Counted from the first letter of the stretch, positions 32,690 through 44,547 are shown. The stretch is 64,000 nucleotides of DNA from Oscheius sp. JU75 (GCA_037178855.1 JASJZC010000006.1:1612001-1676000); one strand, 5' to 3'. The notes: generated by a model from the letters alone, not told the origin. Numbers and translations are program-made.

Positions 32690-34565
32690 GCGCCCGTCCC
32701 CTTAATGTCGGCTTGGTTACATGCATCACTCGATATCTTCTTCAATTCTCTTTGCTGTTATCAACTAGCCTGGCACACGTTCGCTTGTTCAAACTGTCTT
32801 ATCTAGTAGTGTAGATTTTTTTCCACCCCTTTGTGGATGTGTCTCGTTCTTTACACAACAGCTAAAAATTTTTTGCAGGAGGTCAATTTCACACAACCAT
32901 TATGGCAATCCAACAAGCTGCTACTTCTTCTGCAGAGTCGGTTAGAAAACTTTACTTTTCCAGCCCATCCAAAAAAATCAACTACAGCAATATTTTAGTT
33001 TCTGGCCATTTCCCGGCTCCCTCTTTTTTAAAGAAGTAAATTTCTATCTCAGAAAAGTTCAATGTTTTTGACTTCAATAATCTCTCTGCTACTCAAATAC
33101 AATGCATCTTTTTTCGTTGTGTCAGTTAGTAAGCAGGGAACAAATTAAAACTGCATGGATTGTGACAGTTTTAGTTTTTCCAGTTCCTGAAGAACATACA
33201 CATTGGCATGCCTGTTTACTGTAGCACTGAAGAGGATGCAACAGCCCTTCGTGCTCAGAACTTGAACGATGTTCGTATATGCAATACAAACGGTTGCGAC
33301 TACATCGGGTACACGGAATATGCTGTAGTGTCTACACTAATTTCCGAACACCCGCTGTCGAATACAAGCAGGTATCCAATTTCATCTCTTATCTGCATAT
33401 GCTCTAGAACTGACCTTGTTCTGAAAAAATTTCAAATGAATTATTTGGATTTTACAAAGCCACACTTCATCAAATATAGTGCGAGAGAAGTTGAAATCAA
33501 TTTGGTAAGGATTAAACATATAGCATAATGATTGTCTTATATAGAGACTTTGTCATGATAACATTGGATTTCCGGAAGGAGTTTACGTTCAACAGAAAAA
33601 CAGTGCTTACCTGATTACCGGTCTTGTTTTTGAGCATTATGGCATTGAACTTCGTCATTACATAGCAGAAGAACGTCAAAATGGCATTATTACTACTTCA
33701 ACAATTGTGAATATCGCTACCCAGATTGCCTCTGCTCTTCAATTTATGCATGGTCAAGTTCCACCAGTCATCCACCGAGATGTGAAACCCAACAAGTTTT
33801 TTTTTGTTGATTTTGTTTTCAAACCCCAAATTCAGTGTTCTTGTTTCTGAAAGGGACGGCTACCAACACGTGAAGCTGATTGATTATGGGCACTCTCGCG
33901 CGGCAGCAGATTTAATGACGGCAAAGTAAAGGTTACTCTTTAGTTGTAATTCATTTTACTTCAGCTACACTGAACATACTTACGCAGCTCCGGAAATATT
34001 TGCCATAAAAAGAGAGGAGGCTAACTATAAGACAACAGTTGATATTTACAGCTTCGGCATGGTTATGTATTTCATGACTGTTGGCAAGTAAGCTAATAAT
34101 TACTAAACGTCGGTTTTATACGAATTTGTAGAACTCCTTTTGAGAGGACAAACGAACAAGGAATAACTACTCGCATTAGAGATTTTGGAAACTACATCAA
34201 CAACCGAAATGTAGATGGCAAATATCCTCGACCGGAATTTCATGCAGCATATGAATATCCAGAAAGTCTGAAAAAACTGATTGAAGATTGTTGGAAACAC
34301 ACTCCAGAAGAGCGTTTGAGATGGGACCAGATCAACGACATCCTCAAGAAGATTACAACCATGCCTGAATAACACAATTGTGATACCCGTTTGCGTCCCT
34401 TGCATCCTCAAGTCCCATTTATGTATTAAAGAGTCATGGATGACTCGTCCTACCCAAGTCCCAAGAGACTCAGATTATCCTCTAGCTGCACCGCCAGCCT
34501 CCATATTACCCGTCAGATTATTGTATCGTCTAGTATTAGTATACTATATTAGCTATGTTCCTTTC
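32690..34565 (+). repeat. Inverted duplication arm 2 (partner about 8590-10440)
   Basis: Mirror copy of the 8.6-10.4 kb segment, covering the whole kinase gene and several hundred bases of flank. Exon, intron and flank similarity supports one duplication event rather than retroposition. Confidence 0.75.
32902..34372 (+). CDS. Protein kinase, catalytic motifs present
   Basis: Exons by frame and splice sites: 32902-32940 (MAIQQAATSSAES), about 33053-33128 (FNVFDFNNLSATQIQC), 33184-33371, 33408-33504 (36-base intron between), 33545-33795, 33836-33925, 33965-34087 and 34132-34372. The catalytic loop VIHRDVKPN-N is complete across an intron, DFG is DYG (KLIDYGHSR), and YAAPEIF is the APE motif. 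DIYSFGMVMYF is helix F and RLRWDQINDIL ends the domain. The N-lobe is unusual: AVVSTLISEHP and KPHFIKYSAREVEINL (alphaC-like Glu) are seen, but no clear GxGxxG or VAIK. One base appears missing at the end of exon 2 relative to the sister gene. Probably cytosolic and potentially active; family not assigned. Confidence 0.75.
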
Positions 34566-34889
34566 TGATACTGAGGGAGACATTTGGTGCATCGGCCCTC
34601 TGAAAATGAAAAATATCCTAAACGGCTGTATCAGCTGTGATCTATGAAGCATCCTGGTGTGTTTGTTCTGTCTCTTATCACGAGCCTTGTCGTACCCAAT
34701 TTCCCCATACATTCCTTTACCAACGCGGTGGACAAAATACGACCAATCGAAAATACTTTTCTGTTAAAAATTAAACTTTCTTTTTTCTTTTCAGCTGGTT
34801 TATTTTCGTAAACTGGTACCTATTTCTACAAAACTTGATTCCAAGCAAGTTGTTGATAGTTATGGGACGTGAGACGCTACTTTCGCGGA

Positions 34890-35235
34890 AAAGGTCTCTA
34901 TCTTTTCTTAATCCATCAAAAATTCCTCAAATTGGTATAGAGACTCTACAATTCTTTGCAGTTGTTTTTGCCAGCATGATTGAAGTACTATTCAAAACTG
35001 AGATCGATAATTAGATTGTGTTACTCACGGGTATTGAAAGGAAGTTTCAAGAGAAACTGGAGTAAGAGTGTTTCCGCCAAAGCACAGGGAACGACTGAAA
35101 GAGCTACTGGAAATTTTTTCGAAGATAAGGTTTCCGCGGAAGTGCAAAATATGTCCGCTTCAAATTCGAAACGTTTTCCCGATTCGAAAGAACCGTTATC
35201 ACAGGGGAACTTCTGAAGCCACATTTGAGAACAAT
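34890..35235 (+). pseudogene. Exon pair shared with 27.4-27.7 kb
   Basis: Carries SKIPQIGIETLQFFAVVFAS (hydrophobic) and VFPPKHRERLKELLEIFSK, equivalent to the minus-strand exons at 27.7-27.45 kb. A stop falls between the two pieces. It lies just upstream of kinase fragments at 35.6 kb, as its partner lies near kinase exons. Function unknown. Confidence 0.35.
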
Positions 35236-35589
35236 CTATGGGTGCCAAAATTATTTGTTTCTAACTAGCATTGTTACGGTCCCAGCGTCAGTCAAAACAT
35301 CGCATCCGTGCAATCTCGTCAGATTAAAATTAGAGTAATCAAACAACACCTGTTTAACCGCCGGGTCTATAACTTTTCTTCACCAAGATAAAACTAACAA
35401 CTTTCAATTGGGGCGAACAAAGTTACGTTGTATAATCTGCCGCAACGTGCTTGCCAAAATGTAACCTAAAGCGAGCGTATATCGTTCGGCCTTTCCTCTA
35501 TCCTCTCCTCTCCTCCTCTGTTTGAATGTGGAGTGCAGGGTGAAGAGACTTTGCGTTGTAATCGCAAACTAATCACAAAGTTTTATGCT

Positions 35590-36060
35590 TTAACCTCAAG
35601 CACTCCAACCTTATTGAGAGAGCAAGTTAGATTTCAAGTTGTAGAGCAAGCGAAGGAAGCAGCAAATGGCGTACGGCTCATCGACTCCACCATTGAATAC
35701 TTGGCCAAGGGAACTTTCAGTAACTGTTAGAAGCCCTAAAACATGAATAGACGATATGATTTAGACACTTACAAGAAGGAATCGGACAAGTATAACAACA
35801 TTAACAATCCACAAAGAGTTTACAATTGGGCTGCTCAACTAGCCGATATCATGACGTACCTTCATAGTCAAAATTTTGTTCATCATGCTGATCAAGGACG
35901 TGGACGAAATTCATGGCCTGATTTTTGAATACATGTTCAAGGGCAGTGTTATAGACTGTAAGTCGCTAATTGTTATCGTTTAACCAATTTTATAGACATT
36001 TTTGGAGAGAAAGACGCAGGGAAAATATTGAAATGGTTCCAGCAACTTGCAAACTAGTTT
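35590..36060 (+). pseudogene. Fused fragment of the tandem kinase gene
   Basis: Plus-strand copy of parts of the 24.7-26.5 kb gene. VVEQAKEAANGVRLIDSTIE and EYLAKGTFSNC are followed by RYDLDTYKKESDKYNNINNP and LADIMTYLHSQNFVHH (domain I alphaE helix). At about 35881 the sequence switches to domain II (IMLIKDVDEIHGLIFEYMFK), skipping the rest of domain I. After an intron it reads IFGEKDAGKILKWFQQLAN and stops. The switch falls at a shared TTCAT, suggesting deletion by microhomology between the two kinase repeats. Confidence 0.65.
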
Positions 36061-36069
36061 AACACATGG

Positions 36070-36795
36070 GAAAATAAGAATTCTTCAAATGTTTATCCCA
36101 CCGTAGTCCAAGGCCTTGTAAGATGTTACTAGTTCTTCCTCACCGATATAACATGTTCTTATCGTGCGGAAGAAGAGTAGTTCAAAGCCCACACCGTCGC
36201 ATCACAATGATTCGTTCCCTGACCATCTTTCTTCTCTAACCACTATTGAGGTTCTGGCTGAAATCAGTGAAATATGAATCGTAGGTTACTCTAACAAGTT
36301 GACTTTCGCAAGCCACGATGTTGTCTTACCAATAAACTATCGTACACTCATCCTTTTGATTGAGCCTACTCAGTCAATAGTTCTTATCACTAGAGTTATC
36401 ATCAGCTAGGACGAGCAGGAGAGTTTGAAAGCAAGGGGCTGACACAAGTTATTATTCAGACATATTCAAAAAATTTGAAAAAATCATGTTTCCACTTGAT
36501 TAGCTATTTTTCTGATTCTAGCAGTCAACAGTTTGCAACCAAATTTTTTTGCTGACAACGACTCAGGAAAGTGTTTTGAAAGTAAAGGTTCCAAGTGTAC
36601 TAAGAGATTAAGTTTGTCCCTAAAAAGATACTCCAGTTGAACTTTATATGTCTCCGATCATTGTTCCCGCCAGTGTGTACGTCACCATAAAACGTGCAAA
36701 GTGCAAAAGATTTGGTCGTCTTTTGCTCTAAATACTTCTCGAAGTATAATTCCAAAATTAAGTGTGTAATCAGTTTGGAATTTTGTAACCGGCAG
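36070..36795. other. No gene recognised
   Basis: No supported exon or mobile-element end found on either strand. Confidence 0.45.
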
Positions 36796-36802
36796 GTTTA
36801 AT

Positions 36803-36862
36803 TGCTATGAGGTGCCCTCGCCGCCAGCCCCATACGTCTCGGGTTCGATTCCGAGCTAAGGC
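36803..36862 (+). ncRNA. tRNA-like sequence
   Basis: Contains a clean T-arm, CTCGG-GTTCGATT-CCGAG (36838-36855), preceded by AATTGCTATGAGGTGCCCTC, an A-box-like stretch. No clear acceptor stem. Probably a tRNA-derived repeat; it sits at the 5' edge of family F copy 4. Confidence 0.35.
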
Positions 36863-37640
36863 AAATCGTTCCCTTCTACCAGAAATTGTTTCAACCGGAT
36901 CTCTGGAACAAGTAGAAAGAGTTAAAACTCCACAGACCGTCCTCTCTTCCTCGTGCTCAACGTATTCTCCTACTGTCTCTTCTGAAGCAGTACATCGTCA
37001 TTCATCCCGAATTCTATTAGGACAAGGAGATCGGGACCATCGGATGGCTTCTGAACGAGGTCAGCAAGACGAGGATCCAGTTGTCGGACATTCGGGAGAG
37101 GAGATTCTACATTGATATCCTGGTCCAGCAGACACCGAAGAGTGGACATGTGGCTCTTCCAGACATTTTGGGACACAAGGTGCATAATCTGAACTAGTTT
37201 TCTCTGTTATGATGAGACGACCGAATATCTTATCAATCTGCCAGCTAAGCTAGATGTTCAAGCGGTACTATCACATACAGAAATGGAAGCGATACTACGT
37301 GGATGGGCTGAAATTCAACAACAAATTGATGCACATACCAAATATTAGACAATAGTTTGTTTATTATCAGGTTCTTATGATGATGGTCGAGTTAGAAAAC
37401 TATGCGACAACAAGGTTCGGCTTATTTACTGCGTTTTGTGTCCGGATCAATTAGCTTCCCCACCGAGTTCAATAAATTGATAACCTAAAATTATACCCTC
37501 ATATGTTCTACAGGCTATTCTACAGACATCGAATGCTTGTCCAGATGTCGGAACAGTTACTTTGAGAAGAGGAAGAATAACAAGAATGTGGCGCAAAAAG
37601 AAGGGTGATTTGGATTGTGCAAAAACAGGGCAATAGAATT
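36863..37640 (+). pseudogene. Dispersed gene family F, copy 4 (most complete)
   Basis: First block (about 36878-37195): QKLFQPDLWNK, a TAG where other copies have Trp, then LHRPSSLPRAQRILLLSLLK, QYIVIHPEFY, a second TAG, and IGTIGWLLNEVSKTRIQLSD, FYIDILVQQTPKSGHVALPD. Second block (about 37209-37348): CYDETTEYLINLPAKLDVQA, EMEAILRGWAEIQQQIDAH. Third block after CTACAG (37525): AILQTSNACPDVGTVTLRRG, ITRMWRKKKGDLDCAKTGQ, stop at about 37644. Short introns separate the blocks. Two nonsense codons make this a pseudogene, but it gives the fullest view of the family. I do not recognise any domain; the protein is soluble, mixed helical, with a basic Cys-containing tail. Confidence 0.55.
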
Positions 37641-37729
37641 CTGTAGGCAAATTGGGAAAGACTAAACTGCGTCTCTCTCATAACACTACCGTGGTAGATT
37701 ATCGCGCATTCGACCCACGGCACGAATTT

Positions 37730-38025
37730 TCAGAATACGTAAGGTCCACTACACTTTCTCAAAACGATGAAATGAGATGCGAAAGAGAAACTGCACCTGT
37801 AGTGCAGATACTTGAGATCTTCCTTCTCGTTCAGTCTCTGCACCTCACGTTCCAAAATATCTGGAACAGTCATATGTCCATTCGGTGACGTCAGCTGGAC
37901 CAGGACATCAATGCAGAATCTGCTCTCACGAATCTCCGGCGACTGGATTCTCGTCTTGTTGACCTCGTTTAAAAGATATTCGATGGTCCCGATCTCCTTG
38001 TTCAAATAGAACTCAGAATGAACGA
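37730..38025 (-). CDS. Dispersed gene family F, copy 5 (middle part, open frame)
   Basis: The minus strand reads VHSEFYLNKEIGTIEYLLNE, VNKTRIQSPEIRESRFCIDV, LVQLTSPNGHMTVPDILERE and VQRLNEKEDLKYLHYR without stops. This is the same segment as the first block of copy 4, in opposite orientation, forming an inverted pair 0.6 kb apart. A pogo-type MITE abuts its upstream edge at 38031. The 5' exon encoding the DLWNKWKE block is missing, so it is probably a fragment even though this exon is intact. Confidence 0.5.
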
Positions 38026-38030
38026 CAGTA

Positions 38031-38174
38031 CAGTCAACTCTCGATATACCAGATATAGTAGAATTCGCCATATAGTAGACACCAATAGTAGAATACAGTT
38101 GATTTTTCCTCTCCGTTTAGTAGACTTCACCAACTAGTAGTCTTTTTTCGTGTAACTATATCAAGAGTTGTCTG
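38031..38174. mobile_element. Pogo/Tigger-like MITE, copy 1
   Basis: Starts CAGTCAACTCTCGATATA and ends with the near complement (ATCAAGAGTTGTCTG), flanked by TA (38029-38030; 38175-38176). The internal GTAGA-like sub-repeats match the 55372 copy. 144 bases, no coding capacity. Confidence 0.85.
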
Positions 38175-38337
38175 TATACTGCTTCAGGAGGGACTGTATA
38201 AGAATACGTCGTGAGCGTTTTTGTCGAATAAGATAAACTTTTAAAATAGTGTGGACACTCGCTTTAAAAGCAGCAATCTTCTCATCCAGGTCTCTCTCCT
38301 GAATTTCTGTTAACAACAATGATTGAATTTACCCCAT

Positions 38338-38385
38338 TTTTATTGGGTTGGTAAAAAAGTCTCTTCGCTTTTTGTAAACATGTCC
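38338..38385 (+). mobile_element. Mariner 5' terminal repeat remnant
   Basis: TATTGGGTTGGTAAAAAAGT followed by CTCTTCGCTTTTTGT is the complement of mariner 3' ends at 11.5 and 32.6 kb. No transposase frame follows convincingly; only the terminus is supported. Confidence 0.6.
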
Positions 38386-38389
38386 TCTG

Positions 38390-39430
38390 CCTTGTTTACA
38401 ACAACGGCCAGCTATGGGTTATCTCGTGTTGCTCACTCAGTCCTCTACCACCACCATGCAAGACGCCACTTCCCTTCTTCTTATTCTCTATTCTCTGTTC
38501 GTGTAGATGAAAATGGCGCTGAATGGAAGAAGAATGGCTAGATTTGTTTGGACCTAGTTTGCAACAAAAAGACATGCGATCCTATTTTTAAAAAATTAAA
38601 GTGAGACTTCTAGGAATGTCTTTTTATTGGAAGGGCTGGTTTTAGTTGGCCGCGGGATATCAAAACGAAGTGGATGCCATTCGAAAGGGTATCGAAAATT
38701 ATGGTGTTTCCCAGATAAGATGGCTCACTTCATTTCTTTCTGCCAGCTGTTACCTCATTCAAACTCCGAATTTTCTACTGCAGGGCAGTGTTGCTAAACG
38801 AGAGACGTTTCCCTACAAAATCTGAGGTTCTGTTTTTCAAAACAAACATCTCGGGATAGCCACGCCTCTTTCCAGAACGCTCTGCATTTGGGCGGAGTCC
38901 AGCTGGCTGGTGGTAGTGGTGCCACTGGAGGCGCACATCTATACGTTTCCATATGTTTCTTTCATCACTGCGCAATTTTAAATAGATAGACGATTGCTTC
39001 CATATGAAAATAATATTTTGCAAAGAAAAGGTTAAAAAATGACCTGCATTTTCACCTGTTTTCTAACGTCCTGCTTCTCTTGTCAGTTAAACCTGTTAAT
39101 ATTATCAGTTGTCAAATCAACCTTGCCAAGTTTAATTTACTTGACAAATAGGGCAATCGGATTCGCAAATTTTTGACAATATTCGCATAATCAAACAAGC
39201 AGAAAGGTACGCCATCTTCTTTCTAATTTCTAGAAAAATAGTTCCAGAGTTTTGCAACACTTCTACTCATTTTTAACAAAAGGCAGCACCTTCCATGCTC
39301 ACTAACTTTGACTGAGTTGCAATAGAAACGCTATTTTTGACTTGGCTCCATTGTCTCTGCCTTTGCTCTTCCATTTAACTCCATTTGTATCTACATGTGT
39401 TTTTTCATGCTTCTTCACAGCCTTCCAAGG
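38390..39430. other. No supported gene; upstream of the SecA-like gene
   Basis: Contains mariner-like debris at the left and AT-rich sequence at the right. The promoter of the SecA-like gene should lie here, but I see no distinctive element. Confidence 0.4.
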
Positions 39431-42400
39431 ATGGACCAGAGTACAATCTATAATAAGCTGACGACCGCTGGCTTCAAACATTCAGCCGAATACATCAAAG
39501 CTGTCATTGACAAGGACAATGATTTGGCAGATAAAATTGAAAACAAAAGTTCATCTGATGATTGGAAGAGCATTGCTATTTCATTCTGTCTCACACATTC
39601 AATAGATAAAATAGAAATCTGGACGGAAATCTCTAGCAAAATCACGAAAGAGTGGCTCTTGGTAATAACCGTATTCATTCTAACAAGGAGAAGCACCCCT
39701 AACTTTCCATTGACTCAACAAAAACTCGCAGACCTTCAAGTTTTTCAAGCAATGCTCAAAAACGAAGTTGTTCTCCAGATCCAGCTACACAACCATGCTT
39801 TTGGTTGTCTTTCAAAAAACCTAAAAATCTATGAGTTATTGGCGAGTCAGAGAGTGCTATTAGAGAAAATACGGAAGCTATTATCTCATCAAAAAATTTT
39901 CAGGCAGTTTTCGAAAATAATCTTCTTGATCGTCCAGTATATTACCAAACTAAATACAGGATATGCAAGTCAAAAGAAGACCTCTTATATCTCATCAATT
40001 ATTTTAACGGTCAAAACTCAACTCCGAAAAATCCCCCTAATAATAAGGAACTACTGCGCCTACTTACTGTTCTTGATATGATCAATGAGAACATGATTAA
40101 TCCTGACATTTCAAAGGAAATAAGATGGACCAAAGAAGGTGTGATTGAGCTGATAAAATCAGTAAGTAAGGTAAATCCTCTCTGATAATCAAGTTCAGGC
40201 ATTCGAGCAGGAAAAACTGCTTGATCCAGAGGAGGCAATTGCTAAAATTTGCGAGGAATCAAAATTTGGAGATAATTGCAAAATCACAGGTGGGTAATGA
40301 GCAAACTAGTGCCGGTAAATAATAGTTTTAGTAGGTGAACTGACTGCAAAGCACAAGCAGTTTGATTGTTGCTATCGCGAGGTTAAAAGCAAATATACAG
40401 ACATGGATGCTATATCAAAAGAAGTGAGTTTATAACTGTTGGAGTTTTCGGAGAAGCAGAATGGAAACCACTTTATTTGGAGGCTCTGTGAGAGAAACCA
40501 TCATGTTTATTGCAATCATTTTTACCTTCAAATATTTTATAGATACCCCTTGATTGAATTATTAGGTGGCGGCCTATGTAGTGAGAATTTGGTCACAACT
40601 TTTTTCTACTTAATTCGTCCGAAATTGCCCATAGGTCAGAGCAAAAACTTTTTAAGTGCCTTTTCTTTTTGAGCGGAAAAGATGCGTGAGCAAGATTCAT
40701 ACATCATACTGAGGTTATTTTTATCAACCTGTTCCAGGTTGCTTCGAATGAAGCCTCAGATGAGCTTAAAGTTTTGGCGTTGGCTGTTCATGCGCTCAAT
40801 ACTTACACCAAAAAAACGTTGACAACTGCACAACAGTTAGCCTTGCTCTTAGCAATGGATGCTCGAGGCAAATCACAAGCTCGGATTCTCCAAATGAAAG
40901 TAAGAAATACGCCTGATGCGTTAACATGTTACAGACGGGAGAGGGTAAGACACTGGTCGTTGCTGCCTTGGCTGTCTACGAGGTCCTAATGGGGAAAAAA
41001 GAGGGGGGAAAAAAACGTGTTGACATCATCACAAGCTCCAGCGAGCTGGCAGAGAATCAATGGATGGACATGAAAGTAACAAATTTTACGTCTTTGGATA
41101 GAGAATTACTCAGAGTTTCTACGAGAAGATCGGTATCTCGGTCGAGCACAATGCTGTGGGCCGTGCCATGCATATCTTCTGCAATGAAAAAGACGATAAA
41201 AGAGCTCTGAATGACAGACTTAAATACTGGGTTGCTAAAGGGAAAAAAGCCTACGAATCCAAGAATGAGGTTTGAAATAGAAGTCGCTAAACAGAGCAAG
41301 GTCAGGTATACAAATGTGATATTGTCTATGGATCTGCTGCCGATTTCATGACGGACATTTTGAGTGATAACTTTGATGAGACCTATCTCCGATGGGACCG
41401 CGAGTACTCTGTTGCAATTGTGGATGAGGTAAAGAACTTAAATAATCGGGAAAACTTGTGAGTTCAGGTTGATAGCATGTTTCTCGATGGGAGAAAAGAT
41501 TCTGCTCGTCTCTCAAGCCCAAGTTTCGGAATGGAATATTTGATTGGTACTCTATCGTATATTTGGAAAGAGGTCAATTCAAATCTGGAAATGGTAATGT
41601 TTTTTTTCAATAAGAGGCTTGATCCCCTCAAAAAATCTTCCCACTAATTTATATTAACAGTAGACGATTTTTCTCTCTTGTAGTGAATTTGCGGGTACCC
41701 GTAAGCTGTACTTTTGATTCCTGACGCTAAAATAAAACAAAGTTACCTTAATTAAAATCGCTCGCGCTTTGTTGGGCAACGAGAACTTCGATGTTCTCGC
41801 TAAGCCTCTGCAAAAACATAATACTGAAGTTTCTAAAAAAAGTTATACTCTTCAAAGCGCCATCTAGATCAGTCGATTTACTTAGACTGACAGAGAGAAG
41901 GAGACAGAATTGATCAAAAGTTACATCAAAAAACTGCAGAACTTATGAGTCACTCTTGAAATTTTACTATTGGAACAGTTGGCTCATCATTTCTCATTTC
42001 AGAGCAGCCAGAAGCATGGAGTGTGGTACTATAAAAATGGAGATGAAAATATTGAGCTTCAAGGATTAGAAGCTCTTCACAGCTACTGTCAAAAAAGGCT
42101 TCATCCTAAAATGAAGATGATACTGAAATCCTTGACAAGCCCTACATACTTGAAAAGCCTCATCAGAGTCCAACTGCCAAAATGGATTGAATCAGCAGTC
42201 AAGGCTCGCTTCATTCTGAAAAAAGACTTTGATTACGTGATCCACGAGGATAATAAGTTGGTCATAGTTGACTGGGCCTACACAGGCGTCCATCATCCAC
42301 AAATGCAATATGATGACGGTCTTCAACAGTTCCTTCAAATGAAGCATGGCATTGAAGTGGACGCTGAGTCATTGCCCACTAATTTCATTACAAACGTGAC

Positions 42401-44547
42401 GTTTTTCCTCAAGTATGGAGCAAATGTCATCGGACTAACCGGGACAATTGGTGGAGAATCTTCAAGACTGTTCCTAAAAAATGTCTATAAAGTCGACTTC
42501 GTATTTATTCCACCTTCCAAAAATCGTCGTCACAAGAATCTCAGTTCTTATATACTTGATGAAGACGATGCCTGGAAAAAGAAAATTTTAGAAAGTGCTG
42601 TGAAGAAGCTTCGTGGCGGTCGTGCAGTTCTTATCATCACTGAATACATTTCCCATGCGGAAAGTCTAGAAAAATCCTTATCCCAGTACATTAACGAGAA
42701 AACAAAAAAGAGGGTCAAAACATATACCGGCTACAAGAACGAAAGCATTTTCACAGAAAAAATTCAATCTGGACATTGCATTGTGGCTACGAACATTGCT
42801 GGACGTGGAACGGATATTCTAGTGTCCGATGAAGCTCTCGAAATGGGTGGTCTTCATGTCATTCTCACCGTGTTGCCGAAAAATGATCGTGTACAGGAGC
42901 AGAGCATTGGCAGATCGTCACGAAATGGGCAGCCTGGTACGAGTCAGCTCATTATCAATAAGGAGCACGTGAATGAACAAGTTTGGACAAGGATGATTAA
43001 GAGAGCAGGACCAGAAGCGTCAACTGCGGTGAGTTATTTTCTTATCGTAAGACCGAAGAAGAATCTACACTTTAGCGTAAAACTAAATGTACAACTATAC
43101 GGTCCTCAGTCTTCTCAATTATAGGTTTTCACCCCAGCTACACGTCCACTTACTAAAGGCCTTCCCCAGGATTAGCGTTGAAAAGAGGAAATGTTTTGAA
43201 AGAAGAAGGTTTTCCTTTTGCGCAACGGGCGCCTCCAAGCCTTCTAGAGGCGCCCGCCTGTTTCTGTCCCTATCTGCCTCTTTTCTCTGTCTCTCTCAGA
43301 TTCCAGCTCAATTTCCTGTCGTCCATTTCGGCTTTCAAAGAGACTTTCGTTTTATCTACCTCTTGCTAATGTCTCTTCCCTTCAGCAAATGCCCATGCCT
43401 CTTTCTTTCCTCGCCTTCTGTCATCAACTCGTGTTCTTTCTCGTCTTTTACCTCCAGAGCCTCACACTGGGTCTATAGAGAACACGCCTAAGTTTGTCGA
43501 GAATCCGATCAGACTCGTTCAAACATGTCAAGCTGAAAGAAAAGTTGTAGCGGCTCAAGGACGCGTTGTATCTACTTTTGTTTTTAGCACCAATTGTTTT
43601 TTTCATCCCATTTCGTGCCGATTTTACGCGTGTATCCTAAATTTCGAAGCAACACTCGATACGGTACCTTGGCTCCAGACGTACAGACAAACAGACAGAG
43701 AGATGCCGTAACACTGTAATAGGGGTTAAATAAGACTGATGAGAAGACCGAATCTAGTTAGCCGTTTTAGAAATCATGAACACTCCTTTGGAAGCTAAGC
43801 CAAAACAAATGACTCCAATTTATTTCGCCTGCAAATTTGGCTTATTATTTATAGGATCGGATTCGAATTCTAGAAAAAGAGCGTGACGACCTTGCTCAAG
43901 GAATAGCTTCAACTGATATTGGCAAGCTGGAAGAGATGAAACAACGAGATGATGCCCTCCAAATGTTCGTGGAATATCGCCAGAAAAATTTGGGAGAGGA
44001 GAAAAATTTTGGAGACAATGAAAAGAAGAGCAAACTTGAACGAATCCGCTTTCGAAGCCTCAACGCCGAATTTGGTCGGTACTTAGCAGAAACAAAAATT
44101 ATCACTGCAGAGACGGTTCAAAGAAAGTTTCAAGAACAGGGAGACTCTCACACAAATCCTGCATCAGCTGTCCTCTTCATGAACACTCTAAAGGAATCGA
44201 ACAGTGAAAACATCGAGAAGAGTTTCTCTCTCTTAGAAGAAGCGATTGCACTAGATCCATATTACTCTATTAGTGCTTATTACTACCAAGCGTTCCTGTT
44301 TCTTGATCGCTACACGAAAGAAGATCAATCCTGGCTTGCGAAAGCTATCGACAGCTTCAAAAAGTGTAAAAAGTGCTTGATACGTCAACAGAAGCAGTAC
44401 CAGGCGTTGAAGGAAAATGTCGAACATGTGATTGGCCGGAATAAGCCAAAGATTCTACTTCAGCAGATACACAGGAAAATGTTCATTATCGCCCTCATTT
44501 TGTCTAACATTAAAATCTTTCTTGAAGAGTGGGTTTTTTTTCTAGTA
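39431..44547 (+). CDS. SecA-like DEAD ATPase with helical C-terminal region, spliced
   Basis: Exons: 39431-39661 (MDQSTIYNKLTTAGFKHSAE...), about 39853-40161, 40199-40289, 40335-40433, 40738-40899, 40935-41075, 41102-41269, 41306-41428, 41468-41593, about 42004-43028 and 43855-44547. ATPase motifs: TGEGKTLVVAALA (Walker A), DIVYGSAADFMTDIL (SecA DITYGT-like), VAIVDEVDSMFLD (the SecA DEVD form of Walker B), NVIGLTGTIGGES, VATNIAGRGTDILV and QSIGRSSRNGQPGTS (helicase motifs V and VI). These are diagnostic of the SecA motor rather than ordinary DEAD-box helicases. The last exon is helical (EKSFSLLEEAIALDPYYSIS, TPR-like). Bacterial SecA drives Sec export; the role of a nuclear-encoded relative is unknown. 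The join between exons 1 and 2 is unresolved, and a T8 run at 44533 may shift the frame into a further C-terminal part. Confidence 0.8.
43029..43854 (+). other. Large intron of the SecA-like gene
   Basis: From GTGAGT to TTTATAG, 826 bases, much longer than its other introns. It holds a GGGCGCCTC...GAGGCGCCC hairpin (43227-43255) and pyrimidine-rich sequence, consistent with an old insertion. Confidence 0.6.

Noticed and set aside
35275-35622. Possible solo LTR (TGTTACGG ... AGAGAGCA)
   Set aside because: Starts TG and ends CA but no target duplication or matching second LTR could be found by eye.
39395-40081. 228-residue uninterrupted frame at the start of the SecA-like gene
   Set aside because: Only the first part (39431-39661) fits. 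After it, another frame joins in phase to the following exons (AFEQEKLLDPEEA) and ends at a proper donor, so the long frame is partly chance.
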